A stretch of 64,000 nucleotides of DNA from Pontibacter aquaedesilientis (GCF_014773225.1 NZ_JACXAJ010000005.1:1-64000), one strand, 5' to 3'. Counted from the first letter of the stretch, positions 25,630 to 35,812 are shown. Notes: generated by a model not told the origin, from the letters alone. A program made the numbers and translations.

Positions 25630-26376
25630 TTAGATCAGATAGAAGAACGTAAACACGAATACCCAAACAAGGTCTACAAAGTGCCAGTAAAGGCCTACTT
25701 TCTCCACCATTTCATAGTGACCGCGCTTGTGATATACTCCGTTTACTGTATTGATGAAAATCATGAGAAGCAATACCACACCGGAGAATACGTGCGTTCC
25801 GTGAAATCCAGTGATAAAGAAGAACAGGTCAGCGAACAATGGCGGACCGTACTGGTTCATCGTCAGGTTTGCACCGAATATACGTGTGCCATCAGCCAGC
25901 AGCATACCTTCGTCAGTACCAGTTATAAAGTGAGCCCACTCCCATGCCTGACAACCTAAGAATATACTACCGAACAGGATTGTCCACAGCAACCATTTCT
26001 GAACATCATTTTTATCCATACGATGCCCCGCTTCTACTGCCAATACCATAGTTACAGAGCTCAGAATGAGGATCATCGTCATTAAGGCTACGAAAGCCAA
26101 AGGAAGATCCACCCCATGGAAACCAGGGAATGCATTGAACACCTTCTCAGGTATAGGCCACCATTCTGTAGAGAATGTAAAATCTTCTGGCGTTCCTGTG
26201 TATGGTGCGTTACTGTGGCGTGACAGACCGTAAACGATCAGAAGCGCACCAAAAGTAAATGCGTCAGAAAGCAGGAAAAACCACATCATGAGTTTCCCGT
26301 AGCTCGCTTTTAGAGGCTCGTTACCACCATCCCATGTACCTGTTTTAGGTGCTTCCAGCGTAGTTGAAGTAGACAT
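25630..26376 (-). CDS. Cytochrome c oxidase subunit III
   Basis: Heme-copper oxidase subunit III, which stabilises subunit I and lines the proton uptake side. About six or seven spans in 248 residues; family signatures are SYGKLMMWFFLLSDAFTFGAL, QAWEWAHFI, FFITGFHGTHVFSGV and YWHFVDLVWVFVFTFFYL. It is the second of two adjacent subunit III-type genes and the more complete one. Located between the shorter copy (25 bp upstream) and subunit IV. Confidence 0.93.
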   Translation of the reverse strand: MSTSTTLEAPKTGTWDGGNEPLKASYGKLMMWFFLLSDAFTFGALLIVYGLSRHSNAPYTGTPEDFTFSTEWWPIPEKVFNAFPGFHGVDLPLAFVALMTMILILSSVTMVLAVEAGHRMDKNDVQKWLLWTILFGSIFLGCQAWEWAHFITGTDEGMLLADGTRIFGANLTMNQYGPPLFADLFFFITGFHGTHVFSGVVLLLMIFINTVNGVYHKRGHYEMVEKVGLYWHFVDLVWVFVFTFFYLI

Positions 26377-26401
26377 AGTTTATGTATTGAAAAAAACGTG
26401 T

Positions 26402-26992
26402 TTAGTGATTTAATCTCAAAAATATATACAAATATAGCCAAAGCCCTCCTAAAAAGTGCCAGTAAATCGTGCATAGCTGAATGCGCAACATACTCTTTGA
26501 ATGCACTTTATAACGAATACTGGCCGTAATTACAAAAGCAAGGTATAACAACCCTGTAATTATATGGAATGCATGCACTCCAGTTAATACATACATAAAT
26601 GAACCGGAAGGGTTGCTGGTCTCACCACCGAAGAAAACATTGTTCGATACCAGTTCAGACCACCCGTTCCACTGCCCAATCAAGAAAGTTATACCTAAAC
26701 CAAAGGTAAGGTACAGCAACAAACGCATCCTTGAAATATTATCAGAGGCTGCAGCATTGTGCGCCATTTGCATGGTAACACTGCTTAGCGCAATGATCAC
26801 CGTGTTGATGAGCAAGATGTTTGGTAAATCGAATTCCAGCCAGTTGCCTTCTGCCCGGCGCACCAAGTAGGCGCTCGTAAAGGCTGCAAACATCATAATA
26901 ATACTAATAATAATCAACCACAGCGTAAACTTTAATGGGTGTACTCCCGCTGTGTTATTCTCCTCTCCAAGTGATTTAGCCACCATATCCAT
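26402..26992 (-). CDS. Cytochrome c oxidase subunit III-like protein
   Basis: A shorter subunit III homologue of 196 residues with five spans. Conserved segments include HPLKFTLWLIIISIIMMFAAFTSAYLVRR, LTGVHAFHIITGLLYLAFV and YWHFLGGLWLYLYIFL. It lacks the first two helices of long subunit III proteins. Both copies differ clearly in sequence, so this is an old pair, not a recent duplication; Bacteroidota oxidase clusters often have such a pair. Three bp after the heme O synthase gene. Confidence 0.9.
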   Translation of the reverse strand: MDMVAKSLGEENNTAGVHPLKFTLWLIIISIIMMFAAFTSAYLVRRAEGNWLEFDLPNILLINTVIIALSSVTMQMAHNAAASDNISRMRLLLYLTFGLGITFLIGQWNGWSELVSNNVFFGGETSNPSGSFMYVLTGVHAFHIITGLLYLAFVITASIRYKVHSKSMLRIQLCTIYWHFLGGLWLYLYIFLRLNH

Positions 26993-26995
26993 CTA

Positions 26996-27892
26996 CTAAA
27001 TTTTATCTAAAACGAAAGCTATCTGCACAATAGGCAGATACAGAAATGACCCAAACATGATATTCATAGCAGCCTTATTGGTGCAGGTGCGCATGAGATG
27101 AAAAGTTTGAGCCAGAAAAAGCACACCGCAAATAACCGCAATCAGTGCCGAAGTGGTACCTGTCATACCAAATTGCAAGGGCAAAAGGCTTAGCGGTATC
27201 AGCACCAAGGTATAGATCATAATTTGGACGGCCGTTTTCAGGTTTTTGCCACCTTCCATGGGTAACATCTTGAAACCAGCTTTCTTATAATCATCATCCA
27301 ATACCCAAGCAATTGCCCAGAAATGAGGGAATTGCCAGATGAACTGTATCCCAAACAGGATCCAGGCCTCTACACTTAAAGTACCTGTAGCAGCCACCCA
27401 ACCGATAAGCGGAGGCAATGCACCAGGTATAGCTCCCACAAAAACATTGATTGGGCTTATTCTCTTAAGCGGGGTATAAACAAAACCGTAAAGTACAAGC
27501 GATAAGAGCGCAATTGCCGCTGTGAGCGTATTAAAGAGATTCGCCAGTATCAGCAAGCCTCCTATACCTAGGATAACGCCATAAACGGAAGCCTCTAAAA
27601 CACTCAGCTGATTGGTTGGCAAGGGTCTGTTAGCTGTCCGCTTCATTAATTTATCCAGGTCTTTTTCTAAGATCTGGTTAACAATATTTGCAGCGCCGGT
27701 TACCATTAAACCTCCCAGCATGACCAATGCAATCTGTACCCAACTTCCCCCTGGGTGACCTAAAATAAAACCAATAGCACTCGAGAAAGCTACAGTAAAA
27801 CTTAATCTGAACTTGAGAAGTTTGAAATATGCTGAAGCCTTTTGTGCCATGAAAGCTAAGGACAGTACCGATTCAGATCTATTGGAAATCAT
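26996..27892 (-). CDS. ctaB: Protoheme IX farnesyltransferase (heme O synthase)
   Basis: UbiA-superfamily prenyltransferase that farnesylates heme B to heme O for the oxidase. The first aspartate-rich motif is NQILEKDLDKLMKRTANRPL and the second is VLDDDYKKAGFKMLP; about nine spans in 298 residues. The sequence YTPLKRISPINVFVGAIPGALPPLIGW is typical. Its start codon overlaps the ctaA stop by one base. It feeds CtaA in the heme A pathway. Confidence 0.95.
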   Translation of the reverse strand: MISNRSESVLSLAFMAQKASAYFKLLKFRLSFTVAFSSAIGFILGHPGGSWVQIALVMLGGLMVTGAANIVNQILEKDLDKLMKRTANRPLPTNQLSVLEASVYGVILGIGGLLILANLFNTLTAAIALLSLVLYGFVYTPLKRISPINVFVGAIPGALPPLIGWVAATGTLSVEAWILFGIQFIWQFPHFWAIAWVLDDDYKKAGFKMLPMEGGKNLKTAVQIMIYTLVLIPLSLLPLQFGMTGTTSALIAVICGVLFLAQTFHLMRTCTNKAAMNIMFGSFLYLPIVQIAFVLDKI

Positions 27893-28968
27893 TAGTTAAG
27901 AACCACCACTGGTTTTTCAATCGCTTTTCTAGAAGCGTAATAGTAAACAATCATTATCAGAAACTGCATGCCAAATAACAAAGTAGCAAATGTTAAGTGC
28001 AGAGGTTGCAAGATGGCAGGTATAGCAAAATATGCCATGATCACACCAAATACAATCTCAATTGCTACCAGAAAAAGCATCCAGTTAGTTAATACTCTCA
28101 GCTGACGATCTTTTAGCTTGTAAATCACATAAGCCATGTAAAGATGAATCGCCAGTAACAGGATAGAAAAAGAACGATGGATGTAAAAACTCATCCCAAG
28201 CTGATCAACCCACAGCTCTCTACTTGCGCCGTTCATGTCGAAAGCCACTATGTCAATTTCTTCGCGCACTTGCGTGCCAATTAGAATCTGTACAAAAGTA
28301 GCCAGCATCACTAGCCAGATCACAAAAAACAGTTTTCTGGAAAACTGTAAACGAATCGGTATCGAAATTGACTTTGCTCTAACGACTGCGTACTGTAATA
28401 GCGCTACCAGAACCAGCGCCAGCGCCATGTGTACCGTTATGGTAACAGGCAACAGGTTAGTTGACACAACAATTGAACCTAGCCAGCCCTGAAAACCTAC
28501 CAGTATAAAACTGACCAGAGATAGATAAAAAACAGCTTTATCCGTTTTTAAATATGGAACTGCATACACAACAGTCAGGAAGATCAAAAGACCAATGATT
28601 ACCCCTACCAGTCTATTTAAATACTCAATCCAAGTCTTCGTAACGTTAAACTCCGTTTCGATGTATTGGCTCGGATGATCAAACAACTGCTTCGATACTT
28701 GATCGAAGCCCAACCTATCCAGGTACCCGGCTAGTTTCTTGTTCTTCTCTATGCGTTTCTCTTTATATACCTCCAGATAATCATCTGGCAACTGTTTAAC
28801 ATCAGTTGGAGGAACCCAACTGCCAAAACACTTAGGCCAGTCAGGACAACCCATCCCAGACCCGGTGCTTCGCACGATTCCTCCAACTAATATCAGGAAG
28901 TACACAGCAATGACTGTAAGTACTCCAATATTTATAAACCTTTTATGCTGAAAAGATTTAATAGCCAT
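27892..28968 (-). CDS. ctaA: Heme A synthase, COX15/CtaA family
   Basis: Oxidises heme O to heme A for the a-type centres of the oxidase. The protein has eight hydrophobic segments in 358 residues. The GGIVRSTGSGMGCPDWPKCFG segment near the N-terminus is characteristic, as are the heme-binding histidines in FNVTKTWIEYLNRLVG (E/N-R region), VHMALALVLVALL, FYIHRSFSILLL and HLTFATLLFGMQ. The long periplasmic loop after the first span is the COX15 form. It lies 5 bp after subunit I and shares a base with ctaB. Confidence 0.94.
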   Translation of the reverse strand: MAIKSFQHKRFINIGVLTVIAVYFLILVGGIVRSTGSGMGCPDWPKCFGSWVPPTDVKQLPDDYLEVYKEKRIEKNKKLAGYLDRLGFDQVSKQLFDHPSQYIETEFNVTKTWIEYLNRLVGVIIGLLIFLTVVYAVPYLKTDKAVFYLSLVSFILVGFQGWLGSIVVSTNLLPVTITVHMALALVLVALLQYAVVRAKSISIPIRLQFSRKLFFVIWLVMLATFVQILIGTQVREEIDIVAFDMNGASRELWVDQLGMSFYIHRSFSILLLAIHLYMAYVIYKLKDRQLRVLTNWMLFLVAIEIVFGVIMAYFAIPAILQPLHLTFATLLFGMQFLIMIVYYYASRKAIEKPVVVLN

Positions 28969-28973
28969 TTATG

Positions 28974-30800
28974 TTATTCTAAATCTCTCTCGTGCGGCAG
29001 ATTTGAAGACTGCGTCTGAGAGAATGGTACGTGCTGAGGAATGTAATCCTCTACCGCGCCTGGTTTGCTGTAATCATAAGGCCATCTGTATACTGTAGGG
29101 ATTTCTCCTGGCCAGTTACCGTGACCTGGGTTAACAGGCGTAGTCCACTCCAATGTGTTAGAATGCCACGGGTTAGCTGTAGCACGACGACCTTTGAAAA
29201 TGCTGTACACAAAATTGAACAGGAAGATAATCTGAGCAGTAAAGCCAAGAATGGCAGCGATACTGATGAAACTGTTCATATCTGCAAACATATTGAAGGC
29301 GTTAAATCCAGTCCAAGAGTAATATCTTCTTGGGAAGCCTGCAATACCCAGGTAGTGCATTGGCATAAACACCAGGTAAGCAGATAGGAACGTAAACCAG
29401 AAGTGAACATATCCTAACTTCTCATCCATCATTCTACCGAACATCTTCGGGAACCAGTGGTAAATACCACAGAACATGCCGAAGAAGGCAGCAGCTCCCA
29501 TTACAAGGTGGAAGTGAGCGATTACAAAGTACGTATCATGCAGCATGATGTCCAGTGAAGAGTTACCCAGGATAATACCTGTCAAACCACCAGAGATGAA
29601 CAATGACACGAATGCGATGGCAAACATCATAGCAGCAGTGAAGCGGATATTACCTCTCCAAAGCGTAGCCAGCCAGTTGAATACTTTAACAGCTGATGGT
29701 ACCGCAATAATCAATGTAAGGAACATGAATACGGAACCAAGGAAAGGGTTCATACCTGTTACGAACATATGATGCGCCCATACTACGAAGGATAGTAAGG
29801 AAATACCCAGCAAGGAACCGATCATGGCTCTGTAACCAAAGATTGGCTTACGGGAGTTAGTAGCAATTACCTCCGATACGATACCAAAAGTAGGCAGGAT
29901 CACGATGTAAACTTCCGGGTGACCAAGGAACCAGAACAAGTGCTGGAACAGAATGGCGCTACCACCTGTATTAGAAAGAGCCTCTCCGGCAATATAAATA
30001 TCTGAAAGATAGAAGCTAGTACCGAAGCTACGGTCAAATATCAGAAGCAAAGCAGCTGAGAAAAGAACCGGGAATGAAAGAAGACCCAGAATAGCTGTCA
30101 GGAAGAAAGCCCAAATGGTAAGCGGAAGCTTGGTCATGGACATGCCCTTCGTTCTCAGGTTGATTACGGTTGTGATATAATTCACACCACCCAATAACTG
30201 AGATACAATAAACAAGGCCATACTTACTAACCAAAGCGTCATACCTGTACCTGAGCCAGAAATAGCCTGTGGAAGTGCACTTAGTGGAGGATATACTGTC
30301 CAGCCACCGCCTGCAGGACCTGTAGACAGGAACAGAGAAATGAACATCACTACGCTGGCCATAAAGAAAATCCAGAAAGACAGCATGTTCATGAATCCGG
30401 ATGCCATATCACGGGCACCGATTTGCAGCGGAATAAGGAAGTTACTGAAGGTACCGCTCAAACCTGCTGTCAACACGAAGAATACCATGATGGTACCGTG
30501 CATTGTTACCAAAGCAAGGTAGAACTCCGGATCCAGTTTACCATTTACGATCCATCCGCCCAAGATTGGCTCAAGGAAAGTAAAGGTAGCTTCTGGCCAG
30601 CCTAGTTGTAAACGGAAAATAACAGAGAGGAATCCACCTACAAAACCCCAGAAAATACCTGCAAACAAAAACTGCTTTGCAATTACTTTGTGGTCCTGGC
30701 TAAAGATGTACTTCTCGAAAAAGTTCTGATCGTGATGATGATCATGCTCCTCGTGAGCGTGATGTACATCTTTATTGATTGAGATATCTGTACTCGACAT
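28974..30800 (-). CDS. ctaD: Cytochrome c oxidase subunit I
   Basis: Catalytic heme-copper subunit reducing oxygen to water and pumping protons. Twelve or more spans in 608 residues. Visible ligands: the low-spin heme histidine in TMHGTIMVFF, the CuB/Tyr site WFLGHPEVYIVILP (His with the cross-linked Tyr), the VWAHHMFVTGM histidine pair, and HDTYFVIAHFHLVMG with the heme a3 and a ligands. The YIVILP tyrosine puts it in the A-family of oxidases. The N-terminal tail is unusually His-rich (VHHAHEEHDHHHD). It lies 18 bp downstream of subunit II. Confidence 0.97.
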   Translation of the reverse strand: MSSTDISINKDVHHAHEEHDHHHDQNFFEKYIFSQDHKVIAKQFLFAGIFWGFVGGFLSVIFRLQLGWPEATFTFLEPILGGWIVNGKLDPEFYLALVTMHGTIMVFFVLTAGLSGTFSNFLIPLQIGARDMASGFMNMLSFWIFFMASVVMFISLFLSTGPAGGGWTVYPPLSALPQAISGSGTGMTLWLVSMALFIVSQLLGGVNYITTVINLRTKGMSMTKLPLTIWAFFLTAILGLLSFPVLFSAALLLIFDRSFGTSFYLSDIYIAGEALSNTGGSAILFQHLFWFLGHPEVYIVILPTFGIVSEVIATNSRKPIFGYRAMIGSLLGISLLSFVVWAHHMFVTGMNPFLGSVFMFLTLIIAVPSAVKVFNWLATLWRGNIRFTAAMMFAIAFVSLFISGGLTGIILGNSSLDIMLHDTYFVIAHFHLVMGAAAFFGMFCGIYHWFPKMFGRMMDEKLGYVHFWFTFLSAYLVFMPMHYLGIAGFPRRYYSWTGFNAFNMFADMNSFISIAAILGFTAQIIFLFNFVYSIFKGRRATANPWHSNTLEWTTPVNPGHGNWPGEIPTVYRWPYDYSKPGAVEDYIPQHVPFSQTQSSNLPHERDLE

Positions 30801-30818
30801 TGTTGATTTGATTTAATG

Positions 30819-31877
30819 CTACAACTCTGTTTTTACTTCTTCTGCACTCTTCTCAAGCACCACCTGATTTTTTGAATCAGTAGCGAATTTAGTAAGAAGC
30901 TGTGGGTTCTGCTCAATGAAAGGTGACTGTGCAGCCATCCATTCCTCGTATTCCTCCGGCTCATCAACTACCAGAATATATCTCATAGCAAAGTGACCAC
31001 GACCGCATATTTCAGTACAGGCAAGTTCATAGTTAAATTCTGGGTTACCAGTCTCTGAACGCATCTCTGCTGTAGTCTTGCTAGGAACGAACCAAAACTT
31101 GGTTGGCATACCAGGCACAGCATCCATTTTAAGACGGAAGTGAGGAAGGAACACGCTATGAATCACATCTCTTGATCTGATTTTCAGGAGCACTGGCTTT
31201 CCCTTAGGAACGTGAATCTCACGTGGCATGAAATCATCCATTGAGTTTGGATCGCTGAAATTAACACCCATCTCGTTGGTAGCATCAATGTATTGCACAT
31301 TGGCCTCACCCAATTTACCATCAGCACCTGGGTAACGAACTAACCAGCTAAACTGCTTGCCCATTACCTCTATTACTACAGAATCTTCCGGTGCAGCGCT
31401 GGTAATATTAGACCAGGTTTTCCAACCGGCAAACACCAACAAAGCCATTACTACAGCCGGAATCATGGTCCACACGATTTCCAGTTTGTTGTTGTGTGGG
31501 TAATAGTAAGCACGCTTGTCATCCTTGTGCTGATACTTGTAAGAGTAAAAGAATAGCAAGATCTGGGTGATTACAAACACGATGCCGATCACAACCATCG
31601 TAATCCAGAACAACTCATCAGTCCAGGCACCATGTACTGATGCAAGAGGCTGATTCATCTGGTCCCATGAGTCAGAGAAAGACCAGGCAAATACTACTCC
31701 ACCTACAATCAGGAAGAGCAATAATAAAACACCGTTTACTTTGTTACTTGTCTTGGTTGTTCCAGCAGCACGTTGTGACGAACCTCTGAAAATAGAGGCC
31801 AATGTGCCAATCCTGAACATAAGGAACAGGATGACTAATAACAGAACTATGGATAAACCTATGGCGAACGTAATCAT
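30819..31877 (-). CDS. ctaC: Cytochrome c oxidase subunit II
   Basis: Carries the CuA centre that accepts electrons from cytochrome c or directly from alternative complex III. The CuA motif is complete: an upstream His in VIHSVFLPHFR and CTEICGRGHFAM (two Cys, Glu carbonyl site, His, Met). 352 residues is longer than usual because of an additional N-terminal span (ITFAIGLSIVLLLVILFLMF) before the standard two-span hairpin. There is no CxxCH, so it is an aa3-type rather than a caa3-type subunit. 24 bp after actF. Confidence 0.95.
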   Translation of the reverse strand: MITFAIGLSIVLLLVILFLMFRIGTLASIFRGSSQRAAGTTKTSNKVNGVLLLLFLIVGGVVFAWSFSDSWDQMNQPLASVHGAWTDELFWITMVVIGIVFVITQILLFFYSYKYQHKDDKRAYYYPHNNKLEIVWTMIPAVVMALLVFAGWKTWSNITSAAPEDSVVIEVMGKQFSWLVRYPGADGKLGEANVQYIDATNEMGVNFSDPNSMDDFMPREIHVPKGKPVLLKIRSRDVIHSVFLPHFRLKMDAVPGMPTKFWFVPSKTTAEMRSETGNPEFNYELACTEICGRGHFAMRYILVVDEPEEYEEWMAAQSPFIEQNPQLLTKFATDSKNQVVLEKSAEEVKTEL

Positions 31878-31901
31878 TATTTAACGCTTTTAGTATGATC
31901 T

Positions 31902-33188
31902 CTAAACATGATGGTGAACACTCTCCTCCAGGAACGGGTGGTTTACTGGAACAAGAGACGCTTTAGCAAGGCCTTTTGTAAAAGTAATGAGGAATACACC
32001 CAGGAAGATCAATGTAGTACCAATCTCAATAAACCCTATACCTGCTCCGGTACGAAGCGTACCTGGCATCATCATAAGGTAGAAGTCCAGCCAGTGACCG
32101 GCAAGGATTGCAATACAAACGATTTTCAACATGATCATCTGACGTTTTGCATCTCTTGTCATAAGAACCAAGAAAGGGAATGCAAAGTTTACAATCAGGT
32201 TCGTAAAGAAGATCCACTTGTAGTGGCCTTCATTTCCGCTCAAACGCTCAATGAAGTATATGGATTCTTCCGGAATGTTTGCATACCAGATCAGCATGAA
32301 CTGTGAGAACCACACATAAGTCCAGAAGATTGAGAAGGCAAATACGAACTTACCCAAATCGTGCAGGTGATTGGCATTAACCATTTTCAGGTAGCCATTC
32401 TGCTTCAGGATGATTACAGTTAATGTAGTGGCGGCCAAACCAGATACCCACCAGCTAGCGAATACATACCAGCCAAACATAGTGGAGAACCAGTGTGTGT
32501 CAATGGATAGTACCCAGTCCCAAGCTGATAGCGAAGATGTTACACCAAATACTACCAGGAACATAGCAGAAATTCTGATGCTCTTATGGTAATAAGATGT
32601 GCCTCCATGCAGATCTTCGTTGATTGAGTTTCTTCTCAACCAATTGAAGAATACAATCCAAAGCACGAAGTAAGCAATCATTCTGATCAGGAAGAACCAA
32701 AAGTTAAGGAATGGGGCCTTACCGGCAATAATTGGGTCGTACTGAGGGTTTGGCGTTACGCCGTCTTCCAAAAATTCATTGTAAAGATAGTCGTGTGTCC
32801 AATGGAATATATCGTGACCTCCCAATAAGAATACAACTAACATAACGGCACCACCAATTGGCAGGTAGTAACCTAATGCTTCCGGTATACGCTTAATCAA
32901 TACAGACCATCCCGCGTAAGCTACATACTGCACAGCTACAAAGAACACGCCTACTAGCGCTATACCTGTAAAATAAACGTTATTCAACCAAAGGTTCACA
33001 AAGAGCCTTTTGGTCCAAGAAACTGCTTCGTGGCCTGCGGCGGCAGCTTCTCCATGCCCTTCGGCATGATCTCCGCCACCCATGGCAGCCACAATTATCC
33101 CAGCTATAAGCAATACAACACCTATAGCTATCATTAAGAAAAACTTATTGTTCGTTTTTCTGGAAATGATGAGTCTTTCTTCTGTCAT
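31902..33188 (-). CDS. actF: Alternative complex III subunit ActF, quinol:cytochrome c oxidoreductase membrane subunit
   Basis: NrfD/PsrC-like integral membrane subunit of alternative complex III (ACIII). About ten hydrophobic segments in 428 residues. It resembles ActC in organisation and occupies the F position directly before the oxidase genes. ACIII oxidises menaquinol and passes electrons to cytochrome c or the oxidase, replacing complex bc1. The acidic and aromatic residues seen in membrane segments (FWTYVWFSQFMLIWYANIPEE) are typical of ActF. Separation of 26 bp from actE. Confidence 0.93.
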   Translation of the reverse strand: MTEERLIISRKTNNKFFLMIAIGVVLLIAGIIVAAMGGGDHAEGHGEAAAAGHEAVSWTKRLFVNLWLNNVYFTGIALVGVFFVAVQYVAYAGWSVLIKRIPEALGYYLPIGGAVMLVVFLLGGHDIFHWTHDYLYNEFLEDGVTPNPQYDPIIAGKAPFLNFWFFLIRMIAYFVLWIVFFNWLRRNSINEDLHGGTSYYHKSIRISAMFLVVFGVTSSLSAWDWVLSIDTHWFSTMFGWYVFASWWVSGLAATTLTVIILKQNGYLKMVNANHLHDLGKFVFAFSIFWTYVWFSQFMLIWYANIPEESIYFIERLSGNEGHYKWIFFTNLIVNFAFPFLVLMTRDAKRQMIMLKIVCIAILAGHWLDFYLMMMPGTLRTGAGIGFIEIGTTLIFLGVFLITFTKGLAKASLVPVNHPFLEESVHHHV

Positions 33189-33214
33189 TATCCTTTTGAT
33201 ATTATGCCTTAGAC

Positions 33215-33847
33215 TTAGTTAGTAGGTGTAGTACCTGTTTGTGTTGTATCAGCTGCTTCCTCAGTAGCAGGGGCTGCTGCCTCGCCTTTCTGAAGTTGCT
33301 GCACGTACATCACGATTTTCCAACGCTCTGTTGGATTAACCTGCGAGCCGTGTGGCATCATGCGTCCTCTGCCATTGGTGATCACATGATAAATGTGTCC
33401 TTCAGAAAGTGACGCTACTCGGCCAGCAGAATAGGAAGGTACACCTTTAAACTTCTGCCCAACAAGTCCTTGTCCGTCGCCCTGGTCTCCATGGCATGGA
33501 GCACAGAAACGTGTGTAAAGCACTTGTCCTTCTGACAGGTTCAATTCACTTTTCTCCAGTGGATTCTTCAACTCCACGCCAGCTGTCTCTGCGTCGTCTT
33601 TGGTTAGATACAGGTTGTAACCCATCTTGCCACGAGCTACAGTACCTTCCGCTGGTTCACGCATGTTCAGACCGCCTGGGTTGAATTTATTCTGATCAAG
33701 TTGAGAATAAGGGTCAAGCGGAACTGAATGATACATATCAGGCGCATACTCCAGTCCTGGCTCCTTTTCATTGCTACATGCTACCAGCATGGCACCTGAA
33801 AACAATACCGCAGAGGCTTTAATACCTAGATTTAATAGACCTTTCAT
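33215..33847 (-). CDS. actE: Alternative complex III subunit ActE, monoheme cytochrome c lipoprotein
   Basis: Periplasmic monoheme cytochrome c of ACIII. The signal peptide has a lipobox LVAC at residue about 24, giving a lipid-anchored mature protein. The heme motif is CAPCH near residue 115, with the distal Met most likely in the MMPHGSQVNP segment (GRGRMMPHG). The C-terminus is a low-complexity Ala/Glu/Thr tail (APATEEAADTTQTGTTPTN). It shares one base with actD upstream and lies between actD and actF. Confidence 0.94.
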   Translation of the reverse strand: MKGLLNLGIKASAVLFSGAMLVACSNEKEPGLEYAPDMYHSVPLDPYSQLDQNKFNPGGLNMREPAEGTVARGKMGYNLYLTKDDAETAGVELKNPLEKSELNLSEGQVLYTRFCAPCHGDQGDGQGLVGQKFKGVPSYSAGRVASLSEGHIYHVITNGRGRMMPHGSQVNPTERWKIVMYVQQLQKGEAAAPATEEAADTTQTGTTPTN

Positions 33848-34371
33848 TATTTGATTACCTCCTTCTCGTTAACTTCGATAGCACCATTAGAACGAAGCAG
33901 GTTGTTAAGTGCTGACATGTCTGTTACACCTTCTTTCACTTCGATCGCCATCACAAACTTGTCATCTGTTGAGCGCTTGTCAAAAACATTCACCTTAAAG
34001 GAAGGCTTCAGTTTTGTAACAATGAAGAAAGTGATCACCATACCGAAAGCGGCGCATAATACGGTAAGTTCGAATGTTACCGGGATGAAGGCCGGCAATG
34101 AGATGTGCGGCTTACCACCGATGATCATTGGCCAGTCGAAACCAAGCATCCAGATTTGCATCCACAATGCGAAGGAAGTTCCGAACAAACCGCAGAAAAA
34201 TGCTACGATTGGAAGTCTGGAACGCTTGATACCTAATACATCATCGATACCGTGTACAGGGTATGGCGAGAAAACTTCGTAAATATTAGTACCGGCAGCC
34301 CGGACGTTCTCGATGGCCTGCAGCAGGACATCCTCATCATCGTAGATACCTAGAACGAATTTTTTAGTCAT
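33847..34371 (-). CDS. actD: Alternative complex III subunit ActD (DUF3341)
   Basis: Membrane subunit of ACIII with a DUF3341 fold. Begins with a small alpha/beta region (KFVLGIYDDEDVLLQAIENVR, SPYPVHGIDDVLG), then two spans (PIVAFFCGLFGTSFALWMQIW and FIPVTFELTVLCAAFGMVITFF), and a C-terminal alpha/beta tail (DKFVMAIEVKEG). 174 residues is standard. The SPYPVHG sequence is a hallmark of the family. Two bp from actC. Confidence 0.95.
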   Translation of the reverse strand: MTKKFVLGIYDDEDVLLQAIENVRAAGTNIYEVFSPYPVHGIDDVLGIKRSRLPIVAFFCGLFGTSFALWMQIWMLGFDWPMIIGGKPHISLPAFIPVTFELTVLCAAFGMVITFFIVTKLKPSFKVNVFDKRSTDDKFVMAIEVKEGVTDMSALNNLLRSNGAIEVNEKEVIK

Positions 34372-34373
34372 TG

Positions 34374-35792
34374 CTATGGATGTGTATTAGTGTGCGAATC
34401 CTTATCAGTTCCGTGCATGGTGCCATGTGGGTGGTGCTTCACTTCTGAAGAAGACTTCAGGATAGATTTCACCTCTGCCATATTCACTACAGGGAAGAAC
34501 TTGGCAAACAAAAGGAACAATGTGAAGAACAAACCGATTGTGCCGACATAAACTCCGATGTCTACAATTGTTGGAGAGAACATAGCCCATGAAGATGGCA
34601 GGTAGTCTCGGTGCAGTGACGTTACGATAATTACGAATCGTTCGAACCACATACCAATGTTCACGAAGATAGTGATAATGAAGGTAGCGGTCAGACTTCT
34701 TCTGATGCTTCTGAACCAGAACAGCTGTGGTGTAATTACGTTACAGGTCATCATAGCCCAGTAAGCCCACCAGTAAGGACCAGTAGCACGGTTGATGAAG
34801 GCGTACTGCTCATATTCTACACCTGAGTACCAAGCAATAAAGAATTCAGTGATATAAGCCACACCTACGATGGAGCCAGTCAGGATAATTACCTTGTTCA
34901 TCGACTCCACGTGCTCCAGCGTAATGTAATCTTCCAGTTTGAATACTTTGCGCGTGATAATCATCAGCGTAAGTACCATCGCGAAACCAGAGAAGATCGC
35001 ACCTGCCACGAAGTATGGAGGGAAGATCGTGGTGTGCCATCCTGGAATTACAGAGGTTGCAAAGTCCATGGATACGATCGTGTGAACAGAAAGTACCAGT
35101 GGAGTCGCAAGACCAGCCAGAATGAGGGAAACCGTTTCGTAACGAGACCAGGCTTTGGCGGAACCAGTCCAACCAAATGAAAGGAACGCATAAGCTCTGC
35201 GGGCGATCGGACCTGTTGCTCTGTCGCGGATGGTTGCAAAGTCAGGAATCAAACCGATGTACCAGAAAACAAGCGATACTGAGAAGTAGGTAGAGATCGC
35301 GAACACGTCCCAAAGGAGTGGTGAGTTGAAGTTAACCCAAAGCGAACCGAAGGTGTTAGGCAATGGAAGCACCCAATAGGCCAACCAAGGACGACCCATG
35401 TGCAAAACCGGGAACATGGCGGCGCATATTACGGCAAAGATCGTCATCGCCTCGGCTGCGCGGTTAATTGAAGTTCTCCACTTCTGACGGAACAGGAGGA
35501 GGATCGCTGAGATCAGCGTACCGGCGTGACCGATACCTACCCACCACACGAAGTTGGTGATATCCCATGCCCATCCTACTGTTTTGTTGAGGCCCCACTC
35601 GCCTATACCGAACCACAGGGTGCGGTATACGGACCAAAGAAAAATAGCCAGACCTACCAGAGCCACAGCAAGGGCAGCCGCCCAACGTGCGTTGGGCTTG
35701 GCCTCCACCTGTCTGCAGACATCTTCGGTGATATCGTGGTATGTTTTACCCCCCGTTACCAGAGGCTCTCTTATCGGAGATACGTGCTGCAT
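34374..35792 (-). CDS. actC: Alternative complex III subunit ActC, NrfD/PsrC-type
   Basis: Quinol-binding, NrfD-type membrane subunit of ACIII. About ten spans in 472 residues; conserved segments include [59 protein letters not shown] and the [29 protein letters not shown] segment. The His-rich C-terminal tail ([21 protein letters not shown]) is notable. It lies 20 bp after actB. ActC is considered the main quinol site of the complex. Confidence 0.94.
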   Translation of the reverse strand: MQHVSPIREPLVTGGKTYHDITEDVCRQVEAKPNARWAAALAVALVGLAIFLWSVYRTLWFGIGEWGLNKTVGWAWDITNFVWWVGIGHAGTLISAILLLFRQKWRTSINRAAEAMTIFAVICAAMFPVLHMGRPWLAYWVLPLPNTFGSLWVNFNSPLLWDVFAISTYFSVSLVFWYIGLIPDFATIRDRATGPIARRAYAFLSFGWTGSAKAWSRYETVSLILAGLATPLVLSVHTIVSMDFATSVIPGWHTTIFPPYFVAGAIFSGFAMVLTLMIITRKVFKLEDYITLEHVESMNKVIILTGSIVGVAYITEFFIAWYSGVEYEQYAFINRATGPYWWAYWAMMTCNVITPQLFWFRSIRRSLTATFIITIFVNIGMWFERFVIIVTSLHRDYLPSSWAMFSPTIVDIGVYVGTIGLFFTLFLLFAKFFPVVNMAEVKSILKSSSEVKHHPHGTMHGTDKDSHTNTHP

Positions 35793-35812
35793 AGCGCTAT
35801 CTAAATTTTAAA

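Noticed and set aside
26402-26992. Truncated duplicate or pseudogene of oxidase subunit III
   Set aside because: Frame intact, different sequence from the neighbour and conserved motifs present; a short subunit III is normal in these clusters.
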